From assembly GCF_026168105.1 (NCBI RefSeq), contig NZ_LBMW01000033.1:1-64000 (forward strand): a DNA stretch of 64,000 bases, written 5' to 3'. The stretch comes from Streptomyces hygroscopicus. Lineage in GTDB: Bacteria; Actinomycetota; Actinomycetes; Streptomycetales; Streptomycetaceae. Below are positions 16,855-27,949 of this stretch, one piece after another (positions within the stretch are counted from its first letter, which is position 1; the number at the start of each line of letters is the position of its first letter). The notes under the pieces were generated by a model. That model was not told the origin of the DNA. It saw only the letters and a program-made list of their open reading frames with translations, and did not search any database. Position numbers and translations under genes: made by a program.

Positions 16855-17292
16855 ATGCCGTCCAATGACGCCCGGAACCTTCTGCAGATCGCCGCGCCCG
16901 CGGTGGCTGTCGGTGTGATCGCCGTCGCTGTCAGCGGTGTGGTCGCGGGTGGCAAGGGTGCGTTGGGTGCGGCCGTCGGCACAGTGCTCGCCGTCCTCTT
17001 CATGGGGATCGGGCTCTACGTCCTGCAGTGGACGGCGAAAACGCTCCCGCAGCTGTTCCAGGCCATGGGGCTGATGCTTTACGTCGCCCAGCTCCTGTTG
17101 CTCCTGATCTTCATGGCTCTCTTCAAGGGCACTTCCCTCTTCAATCCGAAGGCGTTCGCGTTCGCTCTGCTCGTCGCGACGGTCGTGTGGATGGCGGCGC
17201 AGGCGCGTGCGCATATGAAGACCAAGATCTTCTATGTCGACCCGGGCTCCGAGAAGAGCGGGCAGCCCGAGAAGACAGGGTCCACGCCGTGA
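16855..17292 (+). CDS. atpI: ATP synthase protein I
   Basis: This small membrane protein (145 residues) is the first gene of the atp operon; AtpI proteins assist assembly of the c-ring. It has an N-terminal amphipathic start and four hydrophobic helices (AVGVIAVAVSGVVAG, AVGTVLAVLFMGIGLYVL, LMLYVAQLLLLLIFMAL, FAFALLVATVVWMAA), then a polar tail. The ATG is preceded by AGCGGAG. A 225-base gap separates it from atpB and may hold an additional promoter. Confidence 0.9.
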   Translation: MPSNDARNLLQIAAPAVAVGVIAVAVSGVVAGGKGALGAAVGTVLAVLFMGIGLYVLQWTAKTLPQLFQAMGLMLYVAQLLLLLIFMALFKGTSLFNPKAFAFALLVATVVWMAAQARAHMKTKIFYVDPGSEKSGQPEKTGSTP

Positions 17293-17517
17293 GGGGTAGG
17301 GCCGGGATAAAGACGTGTGAGAGATCCTGCTATCGTCCGGTGCCAACTGCGGCATCGTGGGCGCGGGCATCTGAGCTGACGCCTGCTCGATCGCGAGGCT
17401 TGATGCCCGACAGTCGCCCCCCCATCCGTAACACCAGTCCGGTGCCGATCCGCGGCTGCGCGCCGCGCCGACACAACGAGGTTGCCGAACCCATGCGTCA
17501 CGCCGAAGGAGCCCGCG

Positions 17518-18336
17518 GTGAGTGCTGACCAGACCACGCTCGCCTTTGACTGGAGTTGCCGCGTTTTCGCCGACAACGGCTGCGGCTTTCCGTCGCCGGG
17601 CCTTCAATCCTTCCTGTTCAAACCGATGTTCACGGTCGGCGGCTTGCACTTCAACAAGCCGATGCTGCTTGCCATTCTGAGCTCCCTGGTCGTGGTCGGC
17701 GTCTTCTGGGCCGCGTTCAGCAAGGCCAAGGTGGTCCCGGGCAAGCTCCAGATGGTCGGTGAGGCCGGGTACGACTTCGTGCGCCGCGGGATCGTCTACG
17801 AGACGCTCGGCAAGCGCGAGGGCGAGAAGTACGTCCCGCTCATGGTCTCGCTGTTCTTCTTCATCTGGATCATGAACCTCTGGTCGATCATCCCGGTCGC
17901 CCAGTTCCCGGTGACGTCGATCATCGCCTTCCCGGCGGCCCTGGCGATCGTCGTCTACCTCACCTGGATGATCCTGACCTTCCGCAAGCACGGCTTCGTC
18001 GGCGGCATGAAGAACCTGACCGGCTACGACAAGTCGCTCGGTCCGATCCTGCCGCTGGTCGTCGTGATCGAGTTCTTCTCGAACGTACTGGTCCGGCCGT
18101 TCACCCACGCCGTGCGACTCTTCGCCAACATGTTCGCCGGTCACCTGCTGCTCGTGATGTTCACGGTCGCCAGCTGGTACCTGCTGAACGGCTGGCTGAT
18201 CCCGGCCGGCGCCGTCTCGTTCGTCATGACCATGGTCATGATCCTCTTCGAGCTCTTCGTTCAGGCCGTCCAGGCGTACGTCTTCGTCCTTCTGGCCTGC
18301 TCCTACGTTCAGGGCGCTCTCGCCGAGCACCACTGA
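17518..18336 (+). CDS. atpB: ATP synthase Fo subunit a
   Basis: Subunit a forms the two proton half-channels next to the c-ring. The 272-residue protein has five to six long hydrophobic helices. The essential Arg of helix 5 lies in FTHAVRLFANMFAGH (R200). The GTG start was chosen because GAAGGAG precedes it and the product begins MSADQTTLAF; two longer ATG starts exist in frame but lack a ribosome-binding site. atpE follows 78 bases downstream. Confidence 0.95.
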   Translation: MSADQTTLAFDWSCRVFADNGCGFPSPGLQSFLFKPMFTVGGLHFNKPMLLAILSSLVVVGVFWAAFSKAKVVPGKLQMVGEAGYDFVRRGIVYETLGKREGEKYVPLMVSLFFFIWIMNLWSIIPVAQFPVTSIIAFPAALAIVVYLTWMILTFRKHGFVGGMKNLTGYDKSLGPILPLVVVIEFFSNVLVRPFTHAVRLFANMFAGHLLLVMFTVASWYLLNGWLIPAGAVSFVMTMVMILFELFVQAVQAYVFVLLACSYVQGALAEHH

Positions 18337-18414
18337 GCCCCCGTTCGAACCGCTCCTCACCAGACGTCCGGTGGCCAACCCCCACCGGTCCTTGAAAGAG
18401 AAGGAAGAATCAGC

Positions 18415-18654
18415 ATGGCTGCCACTGAGACCCTTGCCGCCGTCACCGGCTCTATTGCCTCGATCGGCTACGGCCTCGCCGCCATCGGTCCCGGCATCGG
18501 CATCGGCATCATCTTCGGCAACGGCACCCAGGCCCTCGCTCGCCAGCCCGAGGCTGCCGGTCTGATCCGCGCCAACCAGATCCTGGGCTTCGCCTTCTGT
18601 GAGGCGCTCGCCCTCATCGGCATCGTCATGCCGTTCGTCTACGGCTACAAGTAA
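18415..18654 (+). CDS. atpE: ATP synthase Fo subunit c
   Basis: This 79-residue hairpin proteolipid forms the rotating c-ring. Helix 1 carries the glycine motif GPGIGIGIIFGNG, the polar loop is ARQPEA (R43-Q44-P45), and the proton-binding carboxylate is Glu63 in FAFCEALALIG. The upstream AGAGAAGGAAG is an unusually strong ribosome-binding stretch, consistent with the need for many copies of c per complex. Confidence 0.97.
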   Translation: MAATETLAAVTGSIASIGYGLAAIGPGIGIGIIFGNGTQALARQPEAAGLIRANQILGFAFCEALALIGIVMPFVYGYK

Positions 18655-18698
18655 ACCGCGGCTGACGACCGACCTTTTAAAGGAAAGGCACTGATGAC

Positions 18699-19250
18699 AT
18701 GCAGCTGACACAACAGTTGGTGCAGCTGGCTGCGGAGGAGGAGAACCCCCTCATCCCGCCGGGCCCCGAGCTGGTCATCGGCCTCATCGCCTTCGCCATC
18801 GTCTTCTTCTTCCTCAGCAAGAAGCTGCTTCCGAACATCAACAAGGTTCTGGAAGAGCGCCGCGCGGCGATCGAAGGCGGTATCGAAGAGGCCGAGGCCA
18901 TGAAGGTCGAGGCCCAGAGCGTCCTTGAGCAGTACAAGGCTCAGCTCGCCGAGGCCCGCCACGAGGCCGCGCGTCTGCGCCAGGAGGCGCAGGAGCAGGG
19001 TGCCGCCCTCATCGCCGAGATGCGCGCGGAGGGGCAGCGGCAGCGCGAGGAGATCATCGCCGCCGGTCACGCGCAGATCGAGGCCGACCGCAAGGTCGCC
19101 GCGCAGGCGCTGCGGCAGGAGATCGGCAGGCTCTCCAGCGAGCTGGCCGGCAAGCTCATCGGTGAGGCCCTTGAGGACCACAACCGTCAGAGCCGCGTCA
19201 TCGACCGCTTCCTTGACGAGCTCGAGGAGAAGGCCGAGGCCGCGCGATGA
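18699..19250 (+). CDS. atpF: ATP synthase Fo subunit b
   Basis: Subunit b is the peripheral stalk joining Fo to F1. Its 183 residues show one membrane helix (LVIGLIAFAIVFFFLSKKLL, about 26-45) and then a long charged helix rich in Glu, Ala, Arg and Gln that forms the dimeric coiled stalk. AAAGGAAAGG precedes the ATG. Its stop overlaps the atpH start by four bases (ATGA), so the two are translationally coupled. Confidence 0.96.
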   Translation: MQLTQQLVQLAAEEENPLIPPGPELVIGLIAFAIVFFFLSKKLLPNINKVLEERRAAIEGGIEEAEAMKVEAQSVLEQYKAQLAEARHEAARLRQEAQEQGAALIAEMRAEGQRQREEIIAAGHAQIEADRKVAAQALRQEIGRLSSELAGKLIGEALEDHNRQSRVIDRFLDELEEKAEAAR

Positions 19251-20062
19251 ACGGAGCGAGCCGCGAGGCCCTGGCAGCAGCACGTGAGCGTCTCGACGCG
19301 CTGACGGACTCCACGTCCGTGGACGCGGCGCAGCTCGCCGACGAGCTGGCCGCCGTCACCGCGCTGCTCGACCGCGAGGCGTCGCTGCGTCGGGTCCTCA
19401 CCGACCCGGCGCAGCCCGGCGAGGCCAAGGCCGAACTGGTCCAGCGTCTGCTCAGCGGCCAGGTCGGCGGGGTGACCGTCGACCTGGTGGCCGGGATGGT
19501 GCGCTCGCGCTGGTCGCAGCCGCGTGACCTGGTGGATGCGCTGGAGGAGCTGGCGAACATCGCCGACCTCATCGCCGCCGAGAAGGCGGGGGCGCTCGAC
19601 GACGTCGAGGACGAGTTGTTCCGGTTCGGCCGGATCGTCTCCTCCAGCACCGAGCTGCGCGCCGCGCTGACCGATCCGGCCGCGAGCGCCTCGGCCAAGA
19701 TCGAGCTGCTGCACCGGCTGCTCGGCGGACGCGCCAACGTGACCACCGAGCGTCTGGTGACGCGCCTTGTGGTCGCGCCGCGGGGACGTAGCCTGGAAGC
19801 GGGACTCGAGTCCCTGTCCAAGCTCGCGGCTGCGCGCCGTGACCGCATGGTCGCCGTCGTCACCTCGGCGGTTCCGCTGAGCGACGCACAGAAGCGACGC
19901 CTCGGTGCCGCACTGGCCAAGCTCTACGGCCGCCAGATGCACCTCAACCTGGACGTGGACCCCGAGATCCTCGGCGGGATCCGGGTGCAGGTCGGCGACG
20001 AGATCATCAACGGTTCGCTCGCGGACCGTCTCGAGGACGCCCGCCGCCGCTTGGCGGGCTAG
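19247..20062 (+). CDS. atpH: ATP synthase F1 subunit delta
   Basis: Delta caps F1 and binds the b stalk. At 271 residues it is longer than the E. coli protein (177), as is normal in actinomycetes, which carry an N-terminal helical extension. The C-terminal part shows the conserved VTSAVPLSDAQKRRLGAALA and DPEILGGIRVQVGDEIINGS segments. It overlaps atpF by ATGA. A 115-base gap with two hairpins separates it from atpA. Confidence 0.95.
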   Translation: MNGASREALAAARERLDALTDSTSVDAAQLADELAAVTALLDREASLRRVLTDPAQPGEAKAELVQRLLSGQVGGVTVDLVAGMVRSRWSQPRDLVDALEELANIADLIAAEKAGALDDVEDELFRFGRIVSSSTELRAALTDPAASASAKIELLHRLLGGRANVTTERLVTRLVVAPRGRSLEAGLESLSKLAAARRDRMVAVVTSAVPLSDAQKRRLGAALAKLYGRQMHLNLDVDPEILGGIRVQVGDEIINGSLADRLEDARRRLAG

Positions 20063-20084
20063 CAGCAACTCCATACGCAGTACT

Positions 20085-20131
20085 ACGGCCCGCGTTGGGC
20101 CGTGCAGAGGATTCCTGGGGGTCGCCCCCAG
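20085..20131 (+). promoter_or_regulatory. Two hairpins between atpH and atpA
   Basis: ACGGCCC/GGGCCGT (20085-20103) and CTGGGGG/CCCCCAG (20115-20131) are perfect 7-bp stems. They lack U-tracts inside an operon that must be read through, so they more likely tune RNA stability or processing than terminate. Confidence 0.5.
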
Positions 20132-20177
20132 ACCCCCACAGAAACTTCGGGCCCAACAAGGAGAGCAGGGAACCCAG

Positions 20178-21770
20178 ATGGCGGAGCTCACGATCCGGCC
20201 GGAGGAGATCCGGGACGCGCTGGAGAACTTTGTCCAGTCGTACAAGCCGGACGCGGCCTCGCGCGAGGAGGTCGGTACGGTCACCCTTGCCGGCGACGGC
20301 ATCGCGAAGGTCGAGGGCCTGCCCTCGGCCATGGCCAACGAACTGCTGAAGTTCGAGGACGGCACCCTCGGCCTCGCCCTCAACCTCGAGGAGCGCGAGA
20401 TCGGTGCCATCGTCCTCGGTGAGTTCAGCGGCATCGAGGAGGGGCAGCCGGTGCACCGCACCGGTGAGGTGCTCTCCGTGGCCGTCGGCGAGGGCTACCT
20501 CGGCCGCGTCGTCGACCCGCTCGGCAACCCCATCGACGGCCTCGGCGAGATCGAGACCGAGGGCCGCCGCGCCCTCGAACTGCAGGCCCCCACGGTCATG
20601 CAGCGCAAGTCGGTGCACGAGCCGATGGAGACGGGCTACAAGGCCGTCGACGCGATGACCCCGATCGGCCGTGGTCAGCGCCAGCTGATCATCGGTGACC
20701 GCCAGACCGGCAAGACCGCCCTGGCCGTCGACACGATCATCAACCAGCGCGACAACTGGCGCACGGGCGACCCGAACAAGCAGGTCCGCTGCATCTACGT
20801 CGCCATCGGCCAGAAGGGCTCCACCATCGCGTCGGTCCGCCGCGCGCTGGAGGAGAACGGCGCGCTGGAGTACACGACCATCGTCGCCGCCCCGGCGTCC
20901 GACCCGGCCGGCTTCAAGTACCTGGCGCCGTACACCGGTTCGGCCATCGGTCAGCAGTGGATGTACCAGGGCAAGCACGTCCTGATCATCTTCGACGACC
21001 TCTCGAAGCAGGCCGACGCCTACCGCGCCGTGTCGCTGCTGCTGCGCCGTCCGCCGGGCCGCGAGGCCTACCCGGGTGACGTCTTCTACCTCCACTCCCG
21101 TCTGCTGGAGCGCTGCGCCAAGCTCTCCGACGACATGGGTGCCGGCTCGATGACCGGTCTGCCGATCGTCGAGACGAAGGCCAACGACGTCTCGGCGTTC
21201 ATCCCGACCAACGTCATCTCCATCACCGACGGCCAGTGCTTCCTGGAGTCCGACCTGTTCAACGCCGGTCAGCGTCCGGCCCTGAACGTCGGTATCTCGG
21301 TCTCCCGTGTCGGTGGCTCCGCCCAGCACAAGGCCATGCGCCAGGTCTCCGGCCGTCTGCGCGTCGACCTCGCCCAGTTCCGTGAGCTGGAGGCGTTCGC
21401 CGCCTTCGGTTCCGACCTGGACGCCGCGTCGAAGGCCCAGCTGGAGCGCGGTCAGCGCATGGTCGAGCTGCTCAAGCAGAACCAGTACGAGCCGATGGCC
21501 ACGGAGGACCAGGTCGTCTCGATCTGGGCCGGCACCAACGGCCGCATGGACGAGGTGCCGGTGGCCGACATCCGTCGCTTCGAGAAGGAGCTCCTCGAGT
21601 ACCTGCACCGCAAGGAGCAGGGCCTGATGACCTCCATCAAGGAGGGCGCCAAGATGTCGGACGACACGATCCAGGCGATCGACGAAGCCGTCGCGGCCTT
21701 CAAGAAGCAGTTCGAGACCTCGGACGGCAAGCTGCTCGGCGAGGACACCCCGGCCGCAGCCGCCAAGTGA
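20178..21770 (+). CDS. atpA: ATP synthase F1 subunit alpha
   Basis: Alpha is the non-catalytic nucleotide-binding subunit of the alpha3beta3 head. Its 530 residues show the beta-barrel domain, Walker A GDRQTGKTALAVD (K179), Walker B VLIIFDDLSK, the VETKANDVSAFIPTNVISITDGQ segment split across the hinge (VETKANDVSA then FIPTNVISIT), and the signature ISVSRVGGSAQ with the arginine finger. The start follows AAGGAGAGCAGGG. atpG begins 21 bases downstream. Confidence 0.98.
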   Translation: MAELTIRPEEIRDALENFVQSYKPDAASREEVGTVTLAGDGIAKVEGLPSAMANELLKFEDGTLGLALNLEEREIGAIVLGEFSGIEEGQPVHRTGEVLSVAVGEGYLGRVVDPLGNPIDGLGEIETEGRRALELQAPTVMQRKSVHEPMETGYKAVDAMTPIGRGQRQLIIGDRQTGKTALAVDTIINQRDNWRTGDPNKQVRCIYVAIGQKGSTIASVRRALEENGALEYTTIVAAPASDPAGFKYLAPYTGSAIGQQWMYQGKHVLIIFDDLSKQADAYRAVSLLLRRPPGREAYPGDVFYLHSRLLERCAKLSDDMGAGSMTGLPIVETKANDVSAFIPTNVISITDGQCFLESDLFNAGQRPALNVGISVSRVGGSAQHKAMRQVSGRLRVDLAQFRELEAFAAFGSDLDAASKAQLERGQRMVELLKQNQYEPMATEDQVVSIWAGTNGRMDEVPVADIRRFEKELLEYLHRKEQGLMTSIKEGAKMSDDTIQAIDEAVAAFKKQFETSDGKLLGEDTPAAAAK

Positions 21771-21791
21771 CGTAAGGAAGGGACCTGACTC

Positions 21792-22708
21792 ATGGGAGCC
21801 CAGCTCCGGGTCTACAAGCGTCGCATCCGATCCGTCAGCGCGACCAAGAAGATCACGAAGGCGATGGAGATGATCGCCGCCTCGCGCGTCGTCAAGGCGC
21901 AGCGCAAGGTGGTGGCCTCCACGCCGTACGCGACCGAGCTCACGCGCGCGGTCACGGCGGTCGGCACCGGCTCGAACACCAAGCACCCGCTGACCACGCA
22001 GGCCGAGACGGTGACCCGGTCCGCGGTGCTGCTCCTGACGAGCGACCGCGGTCTGGCCGGCGCCTTCAACTCCAATGCGATCAAGGCGGCGGAGCAGCTG
22101 ACCGAGCGGCTGGAGCGCGAGGGCAGGCAGGTCGACACGTACATCGTCGGCCGCCGCGGTGTGGCCCACTACAACTTCCGTGAGCGCAAGATCACGGAGT
22201 CGTGGACCGGCTTCACGGACGAGCCCACGTACGCGGACGCCAAGAAGGTCGCGGCACCGCTGATCGAGGCCATCGAGACGGCGACGGCAGGCGGCGGCGT
22301 GGACGAACTCCACATCGTCTACACCGAGTTCGTCTCGATGATGACGCAGACGGCGATCGATTCCCGTCTGCTGCCGCTCAGCCTCGAAGAGGTGGCGGAG
22401 GAGACGCCCGCCAAGGGCGAGATCCTGCCGCTCTACGAGTTCGAGCCGTCGGCGGAGGACGTCCTCGACGCCCTGCTGCCGCGCTACGTCGAGAGCCGTA
22501 TCTACAACGCGCTGCTGCAGTCGGCCGCTTCCAAGCACGCCGCCACACGCCGCGCGATGAAGTCGGCCACCGACAACGCGGGCGAGCTGATCAACACGCT
22601 CTCCCGTCTTGCCAACGCGGCCCGCCAGGCCGAAATCACCCAGGAAATCAGCGAGATCGTCGGTGGCGCCAGCGCTCTGGCCGACGCGACCGCGGGGAGT
22701 GACAAGTA

Positions 22709-22709
<1 letters not shown>
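21792..22709 (+). CDS. atpG: ATP synthase F1 subunit gamma
   Basis: Gamma is the central rotor shaft. The 305-residue protein has the paired terminal helices: N-terminal MGAQLRVYKRRIRSVSATKK-type segment and C-terminal ATDNAGELINTLSRLANAAR. The Rossmann-like middle domain includes LLLTSDRGLAGAFNSN. Its TAA stop shares one base with the atpD ATG, so the two are coupled. Confidence 0.97.
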
Positions 22710-24145
<1,436 letters not shown>

Positions 24146-24198
24146 CGGCCGTCTGCTGCGGACCCGGAACGGGCCCGTGACAGGTACTGCCTCTTGGC

Positions 24199-24257
24199 GA
24201 GAGGGGTGGAGAAGCACCCCGCGGGCCTCGTCCCGTGGGGTGCGGTCCGCCCCTCTC
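24199..24257 (+). promoter_or_regulatory. Large hairpin between atpD and atpC
   Basis: Nested perfect arms: GAGAGGGG/CCCCTCTC outside and GCACCCC/GGGGTGC inside, with further GC pairing near the loop. No U-tract follows. A TAGAAT box matching a Streptomyces -10 lies at 24270-24275, between the hairpin and atpC, though with a poor -35. It may partly attenuate or process the operon RNA before atpC. Confidence 0.55.
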
Positions 24258-24324
24258 CTCACGCCTACTAGAATTCAGACCAACACCCGGCAGACCCGCC
24301 GGGTGGTGACCCGAGGAGCCACCC

Positions 24325-24699
24325 TTGGCTGCTGAGCTGCACGTCGAGCTGGTCGCCGCCGACCGCCAGGTCTGGTCCGGCGAGGCCACCCTGGTCGTCG
24401 CGCGCACCACGTCCGGCGACATCGGCGTCATGCCCGGTCACCAGCCGCTGCTCGGTGTGCTGGAGTCGGGCCCGGTGACCATCCGTACGAGTGATGGTGC
24501 AACGGTCGTCGCCGCGGTGCACGGCGGTTTCATCTCGTTCGCGGACAACAAGCTGTCGCTGCTGGCCGAGATCGCCGAACTGTCGGACGAGATCGATGTC
24601 CAGCGCGTTGAGCGGGAACTCGAGCGCGCGAAGGCGGAGGGCGACGCCTCCGCCGAGCGCCGCGCGGAGGTCCGGCTGCGTGCGGTGTCGGGGTCCTGA
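24325..24699 (+). CDS. atpC: ATP synthase F1 subunit epsilon
   Basis: Epsilon joins the c-ring to gamma and restrains ATP hydrolysis. The 124-residue product has the N-terminal beta-sandwich (ELHVELVAADRQVWSGEA, GDIGVMPGHQPLLGVL, VHGGFISFADNKLSLLAE) and a short C-terminal helical part (VERELERAKAEGDASAERRA). The TTG start follows CGAGGAGCC. The operon terminator lies 27 bases downstream. Confidence 0.95.
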   Translation: MAAELHVELVAADRQVWSGEATLVVARTTSGDIGVMPGHQPLLGVLESGPVTIRTSDGATVVAAVHGGFISFADNKLSLLAEIAELSDEIDVQRVERELERAKAEGDASAERRAEVRLRAVSGS

Positions 24700-24725
24700 T
24701 CCCGGCGCCCCGTGTGATGACGTGA

Positions 24726-24789
24726 CTCAGCCGCGGCTGGGCCGGAGCAATCCGGATCCAGCCGCGGCTGAGGCAAATGCGGGTGTTTT
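24726..24789 (+). terminator. atp operon terminator
   Basis: CTCAGCCGCGGCTGG and CCAGCCGCGGCTGAG form a perfect 15-bp stem around a 17-base loop, followed by a T-run (TTTTTT at 24784-24789). It is an unusually classical intrinsic terminator for Streptomyces. Confidence 0.93.
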
Positions 24790-24822
24790 TTCCGTTCCGT
24801 TACCTAGGAGACGAGGAGGTCG

Positions 24823-25275
24823 GTGTCGATGGTCCTCGCTCTGACTGCGTGCGGATTGGTTGTGGCACTCGTGGTGGCGGGACTCTTCGTCTTCGGCCTC
24901 AGGCGCCGTCTCATCCAGCGCTCGGGCGGCACTTTCGACTGCAGCCTCAGATGGAACGTCCCGGAGGAGCTCGACACCAGCGGCAAGGGCTGGGGCTATG
25001 GCATCGCCCGCTACAACGGCGACCGCATCGAATGGTTCCGTGTCTTCTCGTACGCCCCGCGGCCTCGCCGCGTCCTGGAGCGCTCGGCGATCGAGGTGGC
25101 GGGCCGGCGCCTGCCCGAGGGCGAGGAGGAGCTGGCGCTGCTCTCCGACGCGGTGATCCTCACCTGTCTGCACCGGGGCACACGCCTGGAACTCGCCATG
25201 AGCGAGGACGCGCTGACCGGTTTCCTCGCGTGGCTCGAAGCGGCCCCACCCGGACAAAGAGTGAATGTGGCCTAG
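24823..25275 (+). CDS. DUF2550 membrane protein
   Basis: This 150-residue protein has one N-terminal membrane helix (VLALTACGLVVALVVAGLFV) followed by a soluble domain with aromatic and basic residues (CSLRWNVPEEL, KGWGYGIARYNGDRIEWFRV). It matches the DUF2550 family found next to atpC in actinomycetes; the function is unknown. The GTG start follows AGGAGACGAGGAGG; an ATG two codons later would also work. It is separated from atpC by the terminator, so it likely has its own promoter within about 50 bases. Confidence 0.85.
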   Translation: MSMVLALTACGLVVALVVAGLFVFGLRRRLIQRSGGTFDCSLRWNVPEELDTSGKGWGYGIARYNGDRIEWFRVFSYAPRPRRVLERSAIEVAGRRLPEGEEELALLSDAVILTCLHRGTRLELAMSEDALTGFLAWLEAAPPGQRVNVA

Positions 25276-25296
25276 CCACATCCACTCCTTGGAATG

Positions 25297-25323
25297 GCTC
25301 CCCCGGACGAAGCCCGGGGGAGC
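25297..25323. terminator. Bidirectional terminator between DUF2550 gene and chitinase gene
   Basis: GCTCCCCCGG/CCGGGGGAGC is a perfect 10-bp stem with a 7-base loop, lying between two convergent genes. Confidence 0.85.
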
Positions 25324-25352
25324 GCCACTGTCGCCCGAACCCTCACGGGGGC

Positions 25353-27182
<1,830 letters not shown>

Positions 27183-27247
27183 GCTGCGCCTCCCTCTGTA
27201 TTGGGGATGTCGGGGCATGACTGAGCCTTCACGCCCACGGTGCCGCG

Positions 27248-27276
27248 AGAATAGAAAGGTCTGGACCATAGGTCAA
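27248..27276 (-). promoter_or_regulatory. Chitinase promoter
   Basis: Read on the minus strand: TTGACC (-35, 27271-27276), a 17-base spacer, TATTCT (-10, 27248-27253). Both boxes are close to the HrdB consensus. The spacer contains one of the two regulatory repeats. Confidence 0.85.
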
Positions 27277-27289
27277 TAGGTCTGGACCA
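27257..27289 (-). promoter_or_regulatory. Paired 12-bp chitinase operator repeats
   Basis: Two perfect copies of TGGTCCAGACCT (minus strand) at 27278-27289 and 27257-27268, 21 bp apart, or two helical turns. This is the established Streptomyces chitinase direct repeat needed for chitin induction and glucose repression. It also resembles the DasR dre site (TGGTCTAGACCA). One copy lies upstream of the -35 and the other in the spacer. Confidence 0.9.
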
Positions 27290-27307
27290 GTGTCCGCTTT
27301 GCCCGGG

Positions 27308-27949
27308 TCAGATCCCCAACTCCTGAGCCAGGACGGCTGCTTGGACCCGGCTGCGCAGCTCCAGCTTGCCCAGCAGACGGCTGACGTGCGTCTTCACGGT
27401 GGCCTCCGCCATGGTCAGACGGACGGCGATCTCGGCGTTGGACAGGCCCTCGCCGAGACAGGACAGCACCTCGCGCTCGCGCCGGGTGAGCGGCTCGAGA
27501 ACCGACAGGTCTGCGGCCGGCTCCCGCACGGGCCCGGCGGCGAACTCCGCGATCAGCCGCCGGGTCACAGCCGGGGCGATCATCCCCTCGCCGCGCGCCA
27601 CCGTCCGCACCGCGGCGATCAGGTCCTTCGCCTCCGTGTTCTTCAGCAGAAACCCGGAGGCACCCGCCCGCAACGCCCCGAACACATACTCGTCCAGGTC
27701 GAACGTGGTCAGCACCAGCACATCGGCGAGCCGCTCGGCGACGACCTGCCGTGTCGCCGACACCCCGTCCAGACGCGGCATCTGCACATCCATCAGCACC
27801 AGGTCCGGCCGGAGTTCCCGGGCGAGCGCCACCGCCTGCTCCCCGTCCGCGGCCTCCCCGACCACCTCGACATCGGGCGCACTGCGCAGGATCAGGACCA
27901 GTCCGGCGCGTACGGCGGACTGGTCCTCGGCGACGAGCACACGGATCAT
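27308..27949 (-). CDS. NarL/LuxR-family response regulator
   Basis: The 213-residue regulator has a receiver domain with phospho-acceptor Asp54 (LVLMDVQMP) and a C-terminal LuxR helix-turn-helix (LTRREREVLSCLGEGLSNAEIA split across the two helices, then ATVKTHVSRLLGKL). The ATG start overlaps the stop of the histidine-kinase gene by four bases (ATGA). The targets are unknown. It lies immediately upstream of the chitinase promoter on the same strand, so chitinase control is possible but not shown. Confidence 0.92.
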   Translation of the reverse strand: MIRVLVAEDQSAVRAGLVLILRSAPDVEVVGEAADGEQAVALARELRPDLVLMDVQMPRLDGVSATRQVVAERLADVLVLTTFDLDEYVFGALRAGASGFLLKNTEAKDLIAAVRTVARGEGMIAPAVTRRLIAEFAAGPVREPAADLSVLEPLTRREREVLSCLGEGLSNAEIAVRLTMAEATVKTHVSRLLGKLELRSRVQAAVLAQELGI

